Shown: one piece after another, positions 26,883 to 35,754 of the stretch
Position numbering within the stretch: position 1 is the stretch's first letter
Layout of the letters: each line of letters begins with the position of its first letter
DNA from: JAJCYL01 sp040222875
Lineage (GTDB): Bacteria > Bacteroidota > Bacteroidia > Cytophagales > Cyclobacteriaceae
DNA length: 64,000 nt
NCBI GenBank assembly: GCA_040222875.1
Contig: JAVKCG010000053.1
Span: 434,001-498,000 of the forward strand
Reading direction: 5' to 3'
Program-made: the position numbers and the translations under genes
The notes under the pieces: model-generated
Database searches by the model: none
What the model was told of the DNA's origin: nothing
Seen by the model: only the letters and a program-made list of their open reading frames with translations

Positions 26883-27194
26883 AGCTTAGATTTAAAGCAG
26901 CGGAAGAATCTAATATCAGCAAATTGTGTTACCTGATATTTTGAAGCTAGTTGGGAGTGGGCCATAAATTTTATTGGCCATCCCAATGAGTGTTGGTGGT
27001 ACATAGCTGGACATTTTATCTGAAAAAGTTCAAACTTACGGACCATTAATGTCCGTAAAGCCGTGACTCGTTTAGAGCCTTTAAGTTCAGTTCTTCGAAT
27101 TTAATTCTTGAATTGAAATCACTACAATCAATAATAATGAAACAGATAAATAAGTACATGAGCCTCCTTTTCAGTAGATCGGATCGATCGAGGG

Positions 27195-28937
27195 CTAATT
27201 AACTACTCGCAGTAGGGGTAGCTTCACCACATATTCATATTCTGTGAGCATTATCTCTAAAAGGCGATTAGTCAACATGGCATATCGCTTCTTAAGGGAG
27301 TCAAACCCAATAGATGCTGAGAACGGCTTTTCAGATATTGGTTGATAATTGTTAGTAATTACCAGAAAGTCGGCATCATCGCTTACGTGAATAACCAATG
27401 GCTTTTCCATAGATACAATATTGTGCTTAAAGGCGTTTTCAACGGTTAACTGCAGAGATAGTGGCGGAACCATAATATTAGGATTCGAGATATTGAAATT
27501 GACCTCAAAAGCATCTCCATATCTGTATTTGAGAATGTTTAGATATGATTTAACCAATTCGAGTTCAGTCTCAATAGACACCAGTTCCTCATTAAAGCTT
27601 TGTAAAATGATCTTGTAGGTTTTGGCAAGCTCATGGATGCAATCATCAGCTTTGTTCGGGTCTTTTTGAATGATGCCTGATACGACGTTTAAACTGTTAA
27701 ATAAAAAATGTGGGCTGAGTTGGTTTTTGAGGGTATTAATTTGGGCATCAAGTAACTGCTTTGAACGACGTAGGCTCAGTTGCTTATATATGAGGAAGAA
27801 AATAATGGCAGCAATGATGACAACGGCCAGACTAACATAAATCACATACTGTAGTGTCTTTAATTGGCTTTCCTGGTAAATAAGCTGTAATCGTTGTTGG
27901 GTAATTTCCTTCTCTTTTTGTTCTGATTCGAACCTCTTTGTTAAAAAATTAAACTGCTTGTCTTTCTCATCATTTCTCAAACTTTCCGAAATCTCAATAT
28001 GAAGCCTGCTGTAATCAGTGGCAGCCTTAAAATTTCCTATTTCATACATGACATCAGATAATCGCCCATAACAACTGGCTAAAAGGGCATTCAAGCTGGA
28101 TTCACTGCTTACCTCAACTGCCGTCTCTAAATTTGCGAAGGCATTCTGATAGTCTTTTTCCCTAAGATAAATTAGCGCCTTGTTTCGGTGAGTAGTCGCT
28201 ATAGCCCTTTGATCATTCAGTTGAGTTGCAACAGCCATTGCGCTATCGAAGTAGGCTGATGCCAGATCAGTTTTTAAAAGATGGAAGTAGGTCTCGCCAA
28301 TGTTGTTGTAATTATCAGCCAACTTACGGTCTACTTTTTGATTGGCGATATATTTCTGTGCCTCTAATAAATAATGTAAGCCTTCTTCATATTTACCAAG
28401 GTCGCTGAATAGCGTAACCCCAGCATTAAGGCTTGCTGATGCGATGGCTTCCTCATAGTCGTGGGCTTTTGCAAGTTCAAGTGCTTTTAAAAAGAATGTC
28501 TTTGCATCTTCAATCATGTATTGTCCTCGATATATCAAACCAAGATTGATGTAAGTAGCTATTTCTCCGTTGGTTCTGCCCAACTCCTCATACAGCTCTG
28601 CCGCTTTGAGGTACGCCATTAATGCGGAGTGCATATCCCCAATTGCCCAGTAATAAATTCCCCTGGTGGTGTTGGCACTGGCAATGCCAAATTTGTAGTT
28701 CAAGCTTTTACTTAATGCCTCTGCAGAGTCGCTATACAGTAGTGTTTTTTGAGGGTCGATACTAAAAAAAGCGTAGGCCAGTTCATTATAATTATCAACC
28801 AATACTGTATCACTGGCTGTATAATTATCGATCCAATTTCTTAGGCTATCTATCGTGTCATTTTGGCCCGTAGCATCAAATGCACAACAGATGATTAAAA
28901 CGCCAGAAGCGATTAATCTAAACGGCTTTACAATCAT
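27195..28937 (-). CDS. TPR-containing sensor histidine kinase (LytS/YehU type)
   Basis: A 580-residue kinase. ATG 28937 starts a signal peptide (V-L-I-I-C-C-A-F-D-A-T-G-Q); an in-frame start 15 codons upstream is less likely. Five or six tetratricopeptide repeats fill the extracytoplasmic part (about 25-340), followed by a coiled coil, one transmembrane helix (about 365-385, V-I-Y-V-S-L-A-V-V-I-I-A-A-I-I-F-F), the His_kinase domain with the phospho-His in Q-L-S-P-H-F-L-F-N-S-L-N, and an ATPase domain with V-E-N-A-F-K-H-N. This architecture is common in Bacteroidota, with TPRs presumed to sense an envelope partner. Its output is probably the LytTR regulator at 25670. Confidence 0.9.
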   Translation of the reverse strand: MIVKPFRLIASGVLIICCAFDATGQNDTIDSLRNWIDNYTASDTVLVDNYNELAYAFFSIDPQKTLLYSDSAEALSKSLNYKFGIASANTTRGIYYWAIGDMHSALMAYLKAAELYEELGRTNGEIATYINLGLIYRGQYMIEDAKTFFLKALELAKAHDYEEAIASASLNAGVTLFSDLGKYEEGLHYLLEAQKYIANQKVDRKLADNYNNIGETYFHLLKTDLASAYFDSAMAVATQLNDQRAIATTHRNKALIYLREKDYQNAFANLETAVEVSSESSLNALLASCYGRLSDVMYEIGNFKAATDYSRLHIEISESLRNDEKDKQFNFLTKRFESEQKEKEITQQRLQLIYQESQLKTLQYVIYVSLAVVIIAAIIFFLIYKQLSLRRSKQLLDAQINTLKNQLSPHFLFNSLNVVSGIIQKDPNKADDCIHELAKTYKIILQSFNEELVSIETELELVKSYLNILKYRYGDAFEVNFNISNPNIMVPPLSLQLTVENAFKHNIVSMEKPLVIHVSDDADFLVITNNYQPISEKPFSASIGFDSLKKRYAMLTNRLLEIMLTEYEYVVKLPLLRVVN

Positions 28938-29150
28938 GTTTTCGAAATTGAATGAGTAATTTAATAAAGCTTGTAAAACCAAATGATTTCTGGTTGAATA
29001 CCTTTTAGCAGCGCATCAATAGCTGTTTTAAACGGTTAAATTTTTAATCATTTACCCTGAGGTTTCCAGGGGGCCTGACTAAAAATGATGGTTCCCCGAA
29101 TAAACCTGTTTTTTTGAAACTTTCCACACACTGCCTCGTTGAGACTCTTA

Positions 29151-29170
29151 TTGCATGTACGTACATGTAA
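29151..29170. promoter_or_regulatory. 20-base palindrome upstream of the SnoaL-like gene
   Basis: The core CATGTACGTACATG is a perfect 14-base palindrome, extended to TTG...TAA with one wobble pair. It lies 28 bases before the ATG at 29198, where an operator would be expected. The rest of the 215-base gap shows no other clear signal. Confidence 0.5.
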
Positions 29171-29197
29171 TAATTTCACATTTAAATTTTAATACAC

Positions 29198-29557
29198 ATG
29201 AGTTATTTAGATCAAGCAAAGAGTTTGTACGGAATGATTGGGCAGGGGCAAATTATGGATGCCTTTGAGAAGTTCTACCATGACGATGTGGTTATGACAG
29301 AACCCGACGGTACTGCAACATCAGGAAAGGATGCTAACCGTGACAGGGAAAAGCAGTTTGTGGCGAATATTAAAGAAATGCATGGTGGTGGAGTGGATGG
29401 AATAACCTCAAATGAGGAAGATGGCATCACAATGGTCGAAAACTGGATGGAGGTGACGTTTCAGGACGGTAATAAGGTGAAAATGGAGCAAATTGCCAGG
29501 CAAAAATGGCAGGGTGATAAAATCATTGAAGAGAGATTTTATTACAACATGCCTTAA
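29198..29557 (+). CDS. SnoaL-like / NTF2-fold small protein
   Basis: A 119-residue cytoplasmic protein with the NTF2/SnoaL fold pattern: an N-terminal helix, then F-Y-H-D-D-V-V-M-T-E-P-D-G around 27-39, the G-K-D-A-N-R-D-R-E helix, and C-terminal strands with V-T-F-Q-D-G-N-K-V and I-I-E-E-R-F-Y-Y. Members include cyclases, isomerases and proteins of unknown role; no catalytic residues can be assigned. It is a single-gene unit with its own palindromic upstream site and terminator. Confidence 0.8.
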   Translation: MSYLDQAKSLYGMIGQGQIMDAFEKFYHDDVVMTEPDGTATSGKDANRDREKQFVANIKEMHGGGVDGITSNEEDGITMVENWMEVTFQDGNKVKMEQIARQKWQGDKIIEERFYYNMP

Positions 29558-29582
29558 TAAACACTTAGGAACTTTAAAATTG

Positions 29583-29610
29583 AGTGGCTAAAAATTTAGC
29601 CGCTTTTTTT
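29583..29610 (+). terminator. terminator of the SnoaL-like gene
   Basis: AGTGGCTAAA pairs with TTTAGCCGCT around a minimal loop, followed by seven T. Confidence 0.8.
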
Positions 29611-31582
29611 AATTCAACTCATTTAGACAATTCTCTAAAAAGATCTTTCGAATGGAGTCGTTGTCCATCGTTTGAAAGCTGATCCCATCCTCCTGATTAA
29701 ACAAATCGCACCAATTTTTCCGCCCAATATCTACGTATGCATCAATTAACTCCTTGCGGAATACCTCTTTGGTAAATTCACTGTTTGAGTCAACCAGATT
29801 TGATTTAAGCTTCAGGTTTAATGAAACGAATCCGGGGTTCTCTGAATCCTCAAACCGCTCAAGAATGCCATTGGCGACAAAGTCATTATCCAATTTCGCT
29901 GATGTTTCCGCCAGTTTGAGCCAGTCTTCAGAGGTTTTGGTTGAATCTTGCTCAAATAGTGTTACCAGGTCATTGAGCATTAAATCTCTTCGTGGCCATG
30001 AATCAATATCTTTATTATAGTGCACTGCCAGGTCAACGAACAGCGGAATAGCAATTCTCAAAAGTTCTTGCCTGGGTAAAGTATGGTAGGCCCTGCTTCG
30101 CATTAACCGGCCTAAATCCTCTAGTGCCAGGCCCGAATCATTTACCTCCTTTTTCTCCTTTTCATAAATGTAACTGATCAGGTTGAGGCGTTCCGTATCA
30201 CTGGCCTCTCGATCCAGCCCAATCATTTTGATATAATTATCAGCCATGTAGTTCATGTACTTCGGGTGATAATATTGATACCAAAACCGATTGTTAATTA
30301 ATGAGCGGTAGGTGATATCAAGTGGGAATTGCCATTTCATAAACTCATCTTCGGCATACTTTTCCTTTTCCATTTCATCGAACAGCCAGGAATATAGCCC
30401 TCTGGCATCTTGAACATAATATGAATATGGCCGGTTGTTGGCTTTCCTTATTCGAATTGAATCCAGCGCCTGCCTGAAATTATGTTCGAGGATATGAACC
30501 GTGTCATAATCTTGCGGCTTAGTGTTGTAAAACACTTTAACGACCGCCTTTCTTTGGTCATAGAGCTCCTGATCAAAGGCTGATAGATTGTCTTCTTTTT
30601 TCAGGATTTCTCTGATGGCACTTTTTGACATCCTTCGCAGGCTGTCATTTGAGGTTCCCTCCAACTGCTCCGCAAACCTTTCCCAGTTTTCCTTTGCAAT
30701 AATGCGATATGCGACTTTTTCAGGCAGGTAATTTTTTAAACTAGCCTGTATATTTTCAGCCCTGGCCTTTTGTAACGCTTCATTGATCTCTGCGCTACCT
30801 TCTACGGAAGCATAAGCCCAAATTTTCACCCCCCTCACGATGAAATCATCCAGTACATCAGTGTAGAGTGCTTCTTGTTCATTATTAATGGTCGTTTGAC
30901 CACGATCAAATGGCACCTGAAATGAGAATGTTTTCAAAATAGGAATAATAGTTAGTTCCTTTTCAACCCACTCAGGTAGAATATTGACACCCGAATAAAA
31001 ATCATGAAGCCGACCGATTTGCGTTTTGTGGTACTTTACCTTGCAGACGGATTCATTTTTGATAAAAAGGAGGTTGTACTCAAATGGCCCATCGCCAGGA
31101 ATCGTATCTTTTCCAAGATATGTCATCCAGTAGGGGATGGGTTTAGCCTGATTCCTTAGAGCTTTGGCATCATATTCAGTCAATCGAAAATGATCTGTAA
31201 GGTCTTCGAAAAGTGCTTCAGAGTACATAGGCTGAGTGACAGCCCCATTAAAAATTGATGTGCCATTTACTCTACCGAGGGTTATAGAATCGCCCAGGTA
31301 GCCTCGATAAAAAACTTTTTCAAGGGCAATGCCATCCTTATCATTTTTAATAATTTTTAAGAGTGGTTTTGGGTCTGGAGCGAAAAGATATAGGTCATCA
31401 CCCTTTTTTTGAATGAAGAATTTTGCATCCTTTAGAGCATCGGATACGCCAGAACAGGCTTTTTCATCGAACGCTCTTAAATCCCAGTCATACCTGACTT
31501 TTTTACTCAAAATCTGACCTACACCAGCTTCTGTCTGGCATAAATAGAAGAAAACGAAACACAGTGAAAATCTCAAAAACAT
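29609..31582 (-). CDS. large exported protein with an OmpA-like segment
   Basis: A 657-residue protein with a signal peptide. ATG 31582 is used; a TTG ten codons upstream is less likely. Residues about 220-320 resemble an OmpA-like domain: F-S-F-Q-V-P-F-D-R-G, then I-W-A-Y-A-S-V-E-G-S and L-Q-K-A-R-A-E-N-I-Q-A-S-L. The rest is helix-rich and charged. The C-terminal end has two cysteines in N-W-C-D-L-F and L-E-N-C-L. I do not recognise a named family over the full length. It may be a periplasmic cell-wall-associated protein. It follows the helicase gene by 47 bases on the same strand but is probably functionally separate. Confidence 0.75.
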   Translation of the reverse strand: MFLRFSLCFVFFYLCQTEAGVGQILSKKVRYDWDLRAFDEKACSGVSDALKDAKFFIQKKGDDLYLFAPDPKPLLKIIKNDKDGIALEKVFYRGYLGDSITLGRVNGTSIFNGAVTQPMYSEALFEDLTDHFRLTEYDAKALRNQAKPIPYWMTYLGKDTIPGDGPFEYNLLFIKNESVCKVKYHKTQIGRLHDFYSGVNILPEWVEKELTIIPILKTFSFQVPFDRGQTTINNEQEALYTDVLDDFIVRGVKIWAYASVEGSAEINEALQKARAENIQASLKNYLPEKVAYRIIAKENWERFAEQLEGTSNDSLRRMSKSAIREILKKEDNLSAFDQELYDQRKAVVKVFYNTKPQDYDTVHILEHNFRQALDSIRIRKANNRPYSYYVQDARGLYSWLFDEMEKEKYAEDEFMKWQFPLDITYRSLINNRFWYQYYHPKYMNYMADNYIKMIGLDREASDTERLNLISYIYEKEKKEVNDSGLALEDLGRLMRSRAYHTLPRQELLRIAIPLFVDLAVHYNKDIDSWPRRDLMLNDLVTLFEQDSTKTSEDWLKLAETSAKLDNDFVANGILERFEDSENPGFVSLNLKLKSNLVDSNSEFTKEVFRKELIDAYVDIGRKNWCDLFNQEDGISFQTMDNDSIRKIFLENCLNELN

Positions 31583-31629
31583 TCCCAATTGCTGGCAGCT
31601 ATTTCCATTCAAAGGAAAGAAATTTTCGT

Positions 31630-32838
31630 TTATCTCTTTCCGGCTTTATTGAATTTTCTAAACGGCTTTTTGCCCCTTCGGGATGTGTTAGGTTTGTATT
31701 CAGGGCCTTCACCGATATGGCTGGGTAGTTTAATTTTTCTCACTTCAGATTCGATGAGCTTTTCAATTTGGTGAAATTTGTACTGGTCATCTTCATTTAT
31801 AAGTGTAAATGCAATGCCTTTGGATGATGCCCTTGCTGTCCGGCCAATTCTATGAACATAGTCTTCGGCGTCATTTGGCACATCATAATTGATCACCAGT
31901 TCGATGTCCTCGATATCAATACCCCGGCTCAGAATGTCAGTGGCTATGAGCACTGGGAAGCTTCTATTTCTAAAGCCCAAAAGGATTTCTTCCCGCTCTT
32001 TTTGCTCCAGGTCTGAATGAATGGCCTCTGAATTGATGTCCAGTTTTTTCAGGTCGCGGTTAAGGCTCTTTACGGTTGTCTTTCTGGCACAGAAAACAAT
32101 GACACTTTTCATTTCCTTAGCCTGTAATAAATGGCTGATCAGCTCATTTTTCTGACCATCATAGGTAAGAAACGCCCCCTGAACAACTCGTTCAGCCGGC
32201 TTGGAAATAGCAATGGAAATCTCCTCAGGATTATTCAGGATTTTATTCGCCAAATCGCGGATTTTCTTAGGCATAGTTGCTGAGAAAAGGAGCGTTTGTC
32301 GTTCTTGTGGGGCTTTTTTTATAATCTTCATGATATCATCATGAAAGCCCATATCAAGCATACGGTCTGCTTCATCCAGGATCACATGCTCAACATGGCT
32401 CAGGTCTACGTACTCCTGATTGATGTGGGCAATTAATCTACCCGGTGTAGCGATCATAATGTCTGCCCCGGTTACAATTGCCTTTTTCTGGATATCCCAG
32501 GCCATGCTTTCACCACCTCCATAAACAGCAATAGATGAGGCATTCAGATAGTATCCAAGACCCTGCACCTGATTATCGATCTGAATTGCCAGCTCTCGGG
32601 TTGGCACAATTATCAGTGTAGAGATTTTATTGTGTTCAGTGCCTTTGTGGATTTTATCCAGTATCGGAAGTAGAAATGCCGCTGTTTTTCCTGTACCTGT
32701 TTGGGCACATCCAATTAAATCCCTGCCCTGGGTAATTACTGGTATTGCTTGCTCCTGAATGGGGGTGGGGTTCTCAAAGCCCATAGCAGCCAACCCATCA
32801 ACTACTTCTGAAGCAAAGCCAAAATCTTTGAATGTCAA
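31630..32838 (-). CDS. DEAD-box RNA helicase (RhlE-like)
   Basis: A 402-residue helicase. Motifs are visible in order: F/Q motif F-x-x-P-T-P-I-Q, motif I A-Q-T-G-T-G-K-T, Ia P-T-R-E-L-A, Ib T-P-G-R, II D-E-A-D, III S-A-T, IV V-I-V-F-C, V A-T-D-I-L-S-R-G-I-D and VI H-R-I-G-R-T-A-R. The short basic C-terminal tail (R-R-G-K-K-P-F-R-K-F) is typical of RhlE-like enzymes acting in ribosome assembly or RNA decay. An in-frame TTG at 32886 is the -33 element of the promoter. The real start is therefore probably the TTG at 32838, immediately before T-F-K-D-F-G-F. Confidence 0.92.
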   Translation of the reverse strand: MTFKDFGFASEVVDGLAAMGFENPTPIQEQAIPVITQGRDLIGCAQTGTGKTAAFLLPILDKIHKGTEHNKISTLIIVPTRELAIQIDNQVQGLGYYLNASSIAVYGGGESMAWDIQKKAIVTGADIMIATPGRLIAHINQEYVDLSHVEHVILDEADRMLDMGFHDDIMKIIKKAPQERQTLLFSATMPKKIRDLANKILNNPEEISIAISKPAERVVQGAFLTYDGQKNELISHLLQAKEMKSVIVFCARKTTVKSLNRDLKKLDINSEAIHSDLEQKEREEILLGFRNRSFPVLIATDILSRGIDIEDIELVINYDVPNDAEDYVHRIGRTARASSKGIAFTLINEDDQYKFHQIEKLIESEVRKIKLPSHIGEGPEYKPNTSRRGKKPFRKFNKAGKR

Positions 32839-32855
32839 GTGCTTATAATTTTGTG

Positions 32856-32886
32856 CAAAGCTACATGGGGGATAATAGAGAAACAA
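32856..32886 (-). promoter_or_regulatory. promoter of the DEAD-box helicase gene
   Basis: On the minus strand TTG (32884-32886), 20 bases, then TAGCTTTG (32856-32863), a full match to the Bacteroidota consensus. Transcription should begin only about 10 bases before the TTG start codon at 32838. Confidence 0.75.
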
Positions 32887-32894
32887 TTAAAGGA

Positions 32895-32925
32895 AATGCC
32901 TCCGAATATTCAATCCGAAGGCATT
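32895..32925 (-). terminator. hairpin terminator after the ABC permease gene
   Basis: On the minus strand AATGCCTTCG pairs with CGGAGGCATT (one wobble, 11-base loop), followed by TTTCCTTTAATTG. It sits directly upstream of the helicase promoter and would insulate it. Confidence 0.65.
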
Positions 32926-32937
32926 CAAAAAAACTAA

Positions 32938-35334
32938 CTACTCATATCTTAACGTATCAACTGGGTTAATTCTTGCAGCTACGTAAGATCGATACACAAC
33001 TGTTCCAAGTGCGATGAGCAGCGAAGATGCTATCGCTAGTACAAAAATCCAGAAACTGATGTCAATTCGATAGACAAAATCACTAAGCCAAATATCCATG
33101 TAATAGTAACCTAAGGGAGCAGCGATCAGGAAGGCGATTATTACCAGTCTCACAAATTCTTTGGAGAACAAATTGATAATAGTGAAGATATCAGCTCCTA
33201 AAACTTTTCTAATACCGACCTCTCGCATCCTATTGTTTGTCATAAAAGCAATTAATCCATACAGACCGAGGCAGCCGATAAAAATGGCTACAAATGTCAC
33301 TGCATTGAACATGCTGGCTACTCGTTGTTCATCCTCATAAAACTGGTCAAGAGTGTCGTCTAAGAAAGCATAATTGAAGTTGTCGCCCATTTCAAGGGTG
33401 TTCCAGGCTTTTTCCAAACCTGTCAGCGTTTCCGAAATTTTATCAGAATTAAAGCGGATTCCGGCCTCGTAATAATTTTCCTTTTCAGGGATAATCATTA
33501 CTGAGGGGATTTCTTCATGTAGCGAAACGGTATGAAAATTTTCAACAACCCCAACAATGGTAGACTGACGGTTGCGGCTGGCGTGAACCTTATTTCCAAC
33601 TGCTTCGGCAGCTGATGCATACCCCATTTCCAGGGCCATTTTTTCGTTTATCAATGTTTCTGAGGCAGAGTCAAGTTTGTGGTAGTTTTTGCCAGCCAAT
33701 AGTTTTAGCTGATAGGTGTCAAAATAATGCTCATCTCCGGCTTTCATTTCGGCAAAATATCGGTCGTCAGGATTTGACCCTGGGAAGTTGTAGGATGTCA
33801 TCCACCTATTTGTAGATGATGGAGCTCCCGCCTGGAATGTGATGTTGCTAACAAATGGAATTTTCTCCCATTCATTTCGAAGGGCATCAGCACTAAACTC
33901 ATCCGGTAATTGCACTATCAGCACTGATTCTTTATTGAAACCCAGGTTTTTACTTGTGAAATAATCTATTTGGGTCGAGACAACAATGGTTCCAATTATC
34001 AATGCCTGGCTGGTGGCAAACTGAAAGATAACAAGTGCCCTTCTTAACCAAAGGCCTCCCTTCGACCCAGAACCTGATGAGCCTTTTAGTGTTTGCAGAG
34101 GGTTAAATCTCGAGAGCACCCAACCAGGGTATACTCCGGAAAGCATTATGATGACTAAACCAATTCCCATAATGAAAACTGGAATAATTGGATTGTAAAA
34201 GTGATCGTAAGCAATATTGAGATTGAGCATTGATGTCAGGTATGGAAAATAGAGCCAAGCAGCAGCCACCCCAATTAATGTGGAAACCACAACGATCAAG
34301 GTTGTTTCAGTCAACATTTGATTGACAATGTTCAGTTTACTGCTTCCGATAATTTTTCTGATCCCAACTTCTTTAGCCCTTTTGATTGACTGTGCTGTCG
34401 CCAGGTTGATGAAATTGATACATGCTGTCAACATTAACACAAGACCGATCAGTGCAATAGCCAGGATCGATTCTTTCGATGATGTTCGGTTATTGAAATT
34501 GCCAAAACGGCCATCATAATGAATGGTGCTGAGCGGTTGTAAGTGTAACTCAATTTGTGCGGCATACCTTTCACTTGTTTGCCTTGTGACCAGCTCTTTG
34601 ATTCTTGCATCGAATGCATCAATATCCACAGGATTATTCATCAATAGAAAAACCTGGGTGGAAGTGTCAATCCGACCCCAATTAGGTTCCGGTTGGCCTA
34701 CTTCAATCGTTTTTCGGGAGATTAAAATTTCAGCCGCTATATCAGTGTAATCAGGGATGTTTTCCAGGATTCCGGCAATTTCAATGGTGTACTCATCCTC
34801 GTATCGGAAGGTTTTACCAACAGCATCTAACGTAGATGTTCCAGGAAAATATTTCTCTGCAATCCTCTCGGTGACAAGTGCTTTATTGGGCTCATCCAGA
34901 ATGGAGAAACCAGTTCCGGTTACTTCGGAATAATCAAAGATTCGGGTGAATTCAGAACCAACAAATACAATTCCGCTATTTTCGATATAAACGACTTCTT
35001 TCCCAGCTGTGGTTATTCTAATGCCTGCTTCACCACGGTATTGAACCAGTGCTGACTCATTAACTTCTGGGAATTCTTGTTTGAATGCCGTTGCTGCTGG
35101 TGCCGGACAAGCGGTGGTGAAATCTACACCAGATGGGCGTTTTGAATGGATATTTACCCGGTAGATGTTCTCATAATTCGATTGGTATTTATCAAAGCTG
35201 AGTTCATATTTCACAACAATGAAAATGAGAATACTGCTGGCAATACCCAGGGAAAGCCCAAGAATATTGATAAGCGTAAAAGCTTTATTGCGTGTGAAGT
35301 TTCGTTGAGCAGATTTTAAAAAGAGTTTGAGCAT
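32938..35334 (-). CDS. FtsX/MacB-type ABC transporter permease, first of three
   Basis: A 798-residue permease with two FtsX units. TM1 (about 20-42) precedes a MacB-type periplasmic domain. Three helices then follow between about 285 and 410, with the cytoplasmic motif R-A-K-E-V-G-I-R-K at their start. A second unit begins with a helix near 435, carries another periplasmic domain, and ends with three helices after M-R-E-V-G-I-R-K-V-L-G-A. The closing N-P-V-D-T-L-R-Y-E is typical. The family moves lipoproteins, peptides or drugs, or transmits force, with a separate ATPase, but none is encoded next to it. Paralogues lie at 51043 and 59424. Confidence 0.92.
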   Translation of the reverse strand: MLKLFLKSAQRNFTRNKAFTLINILGLSLGIASSILIFIVVKYELSFDKYQSNYENIYRVNIHSKRPSGVDFTTACPAPAATAFKQEFPEVNESALVQYRGEAGIRITTAGKEVVYIENSGIVFVGSEFTRIFDYSEVTGTGFSILDEPNKALVTERIAEKYFPGTSTLDAVGKTFRYEDEYTIEIAGILENIPDYTDIAAEILISRKTIEVGQPEPNWGRIDTSTQVFLLMNNPVDIDAFDARIKELVTRQTSERYAAQIELHLQPLSTIHYDGRFGNFNNRTSSKESILAIALIGLVLMLTACINFINLATAQSIKRAKEVGIRKIIGSSKLNIVNQMLTETTLIVVVSTLIGVAAAWLYFPYLTSMLNLNIAYDHFYNPIIPVFIMGIGLVIIMLSGVYPGWVLSRFNPLQTLKGSSGSGSKGGLWLRRALVIFQFATSQALIIGTIVVSTQIDYFTSKNLGFNKESVLIVQLPDEFSADALRNEWEKIPFVSNITFQAGAPSSTNRWMTSYNFPGSNPDDRYFAEMKAGDEHYFDTYQLKLLAGKNYHKLDSASETLINEKMALEMGYASAAEAVGNKVHASRNRQSTIVGVVENFHTVSLHEEIPSVMIIPEKENYYEAGIRFNSDKISETLTGLEKAWNTLEMGDNFNYAFLDDTLDQFYEDEQRVASMFNAVTFVAIFIGCLGLYGLIAFMTNNRMREVGIRKVLGADIFTIINLFSKEFVRLVIIAFLIAAPLGYYYMDIWLSDFVYRIDISFWIFVLAIASSLLIALGTVVYRSYVAARINPVDTLRYE

Positions 35335-35470
35335 TTTGACTTTGGGTTTGATTTGAGTAATCCCAAAGTACTTTTTGACTAAAGCTGAATTGTTAAACGA
35401 TGGTTAAAAGAGGTTAATGAAAGTTAACGTTAACAGGAATTATTATTTCCTTTAGAAAAGCTGATTCCTG

Positions 35471-35502
35471 TTTCAGGTAATTGCAAGATTGGTATACATT
35501 TG
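35471..35502 (+). promoter_or_regulatory. promoter candidate of the tRNA-Ser gene
   Basis: TACATTTG (35495-35502) with TTTC at 20 bases upstream in the -33 position. The leader between it and the tRNA contains the perfect palindrome CCGCCAGTTGGCGG (35557-35570 region) and a GGCAG/CTGCC inverted repeat. Confidence 0.5.
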
Positions 35503-35602
35503 CACTCCGATTTTCAGGGATTACATAGAGGCAGTGGCAGACCTGCCTATCTAATCCGCCAGTTGGCGGAGAAGTTAAGATGGTCGAAGCCTCAAAGCAC
35601 AC

Positions 35603-35687
35603 AGAGGAGTGGCAGAGTGGTCGAATGCGGTGGTCTTGAAAACCATTGTACCGCGAGGTACCGGGGGTTCGAATCCCTCCTCCTCTG
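35603..35687 (+). tRNA. tRNA-Ser (anticodon TGA)
   Basis: An 85-base class II tRNA. The acceptor stem AGAGGAG (35603-35609) pairs with CTCCTCT (35680-35686), with discriminator G at 35687. The D arm is GGCAGAGTGGTCGAATGC-like, the anticodon loop is CTTGAAA with anticodon TGA, and there is a long variable arm (TACCGCGAGGTA). The T arm is GGGGG-TTCGAAT-CCCTC. The CCA end is not encoded. It decodes UCA and related serine codons. Confidence 0.95.
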
Positions 35688-35695
35688 CAGGAATT

Positions 35696-35730
35696 AAAGG
35701 GCTGGAAACTGAAGGTTTCGGCCCTTTTTT
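35696..35730 (+). terminator. terminator after tRNA-Ser
   Basis: AAAGGGC pairs with GCCCTTT and inner GAAAC with GTTTC around a short loop, ending in six T. Confidence 0.8.
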
Positions 35731-35754
35731 ATTTAAAATCAGCAAATAAGTCAA

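Noticed and set aside
27137..27202. 21-codon plus-strand frame next to the histidine kinase stop
   Set aside because: Too short, no ribosome binding site, overlaps the kinase 3' end, and no recognisable leader-peptide features.
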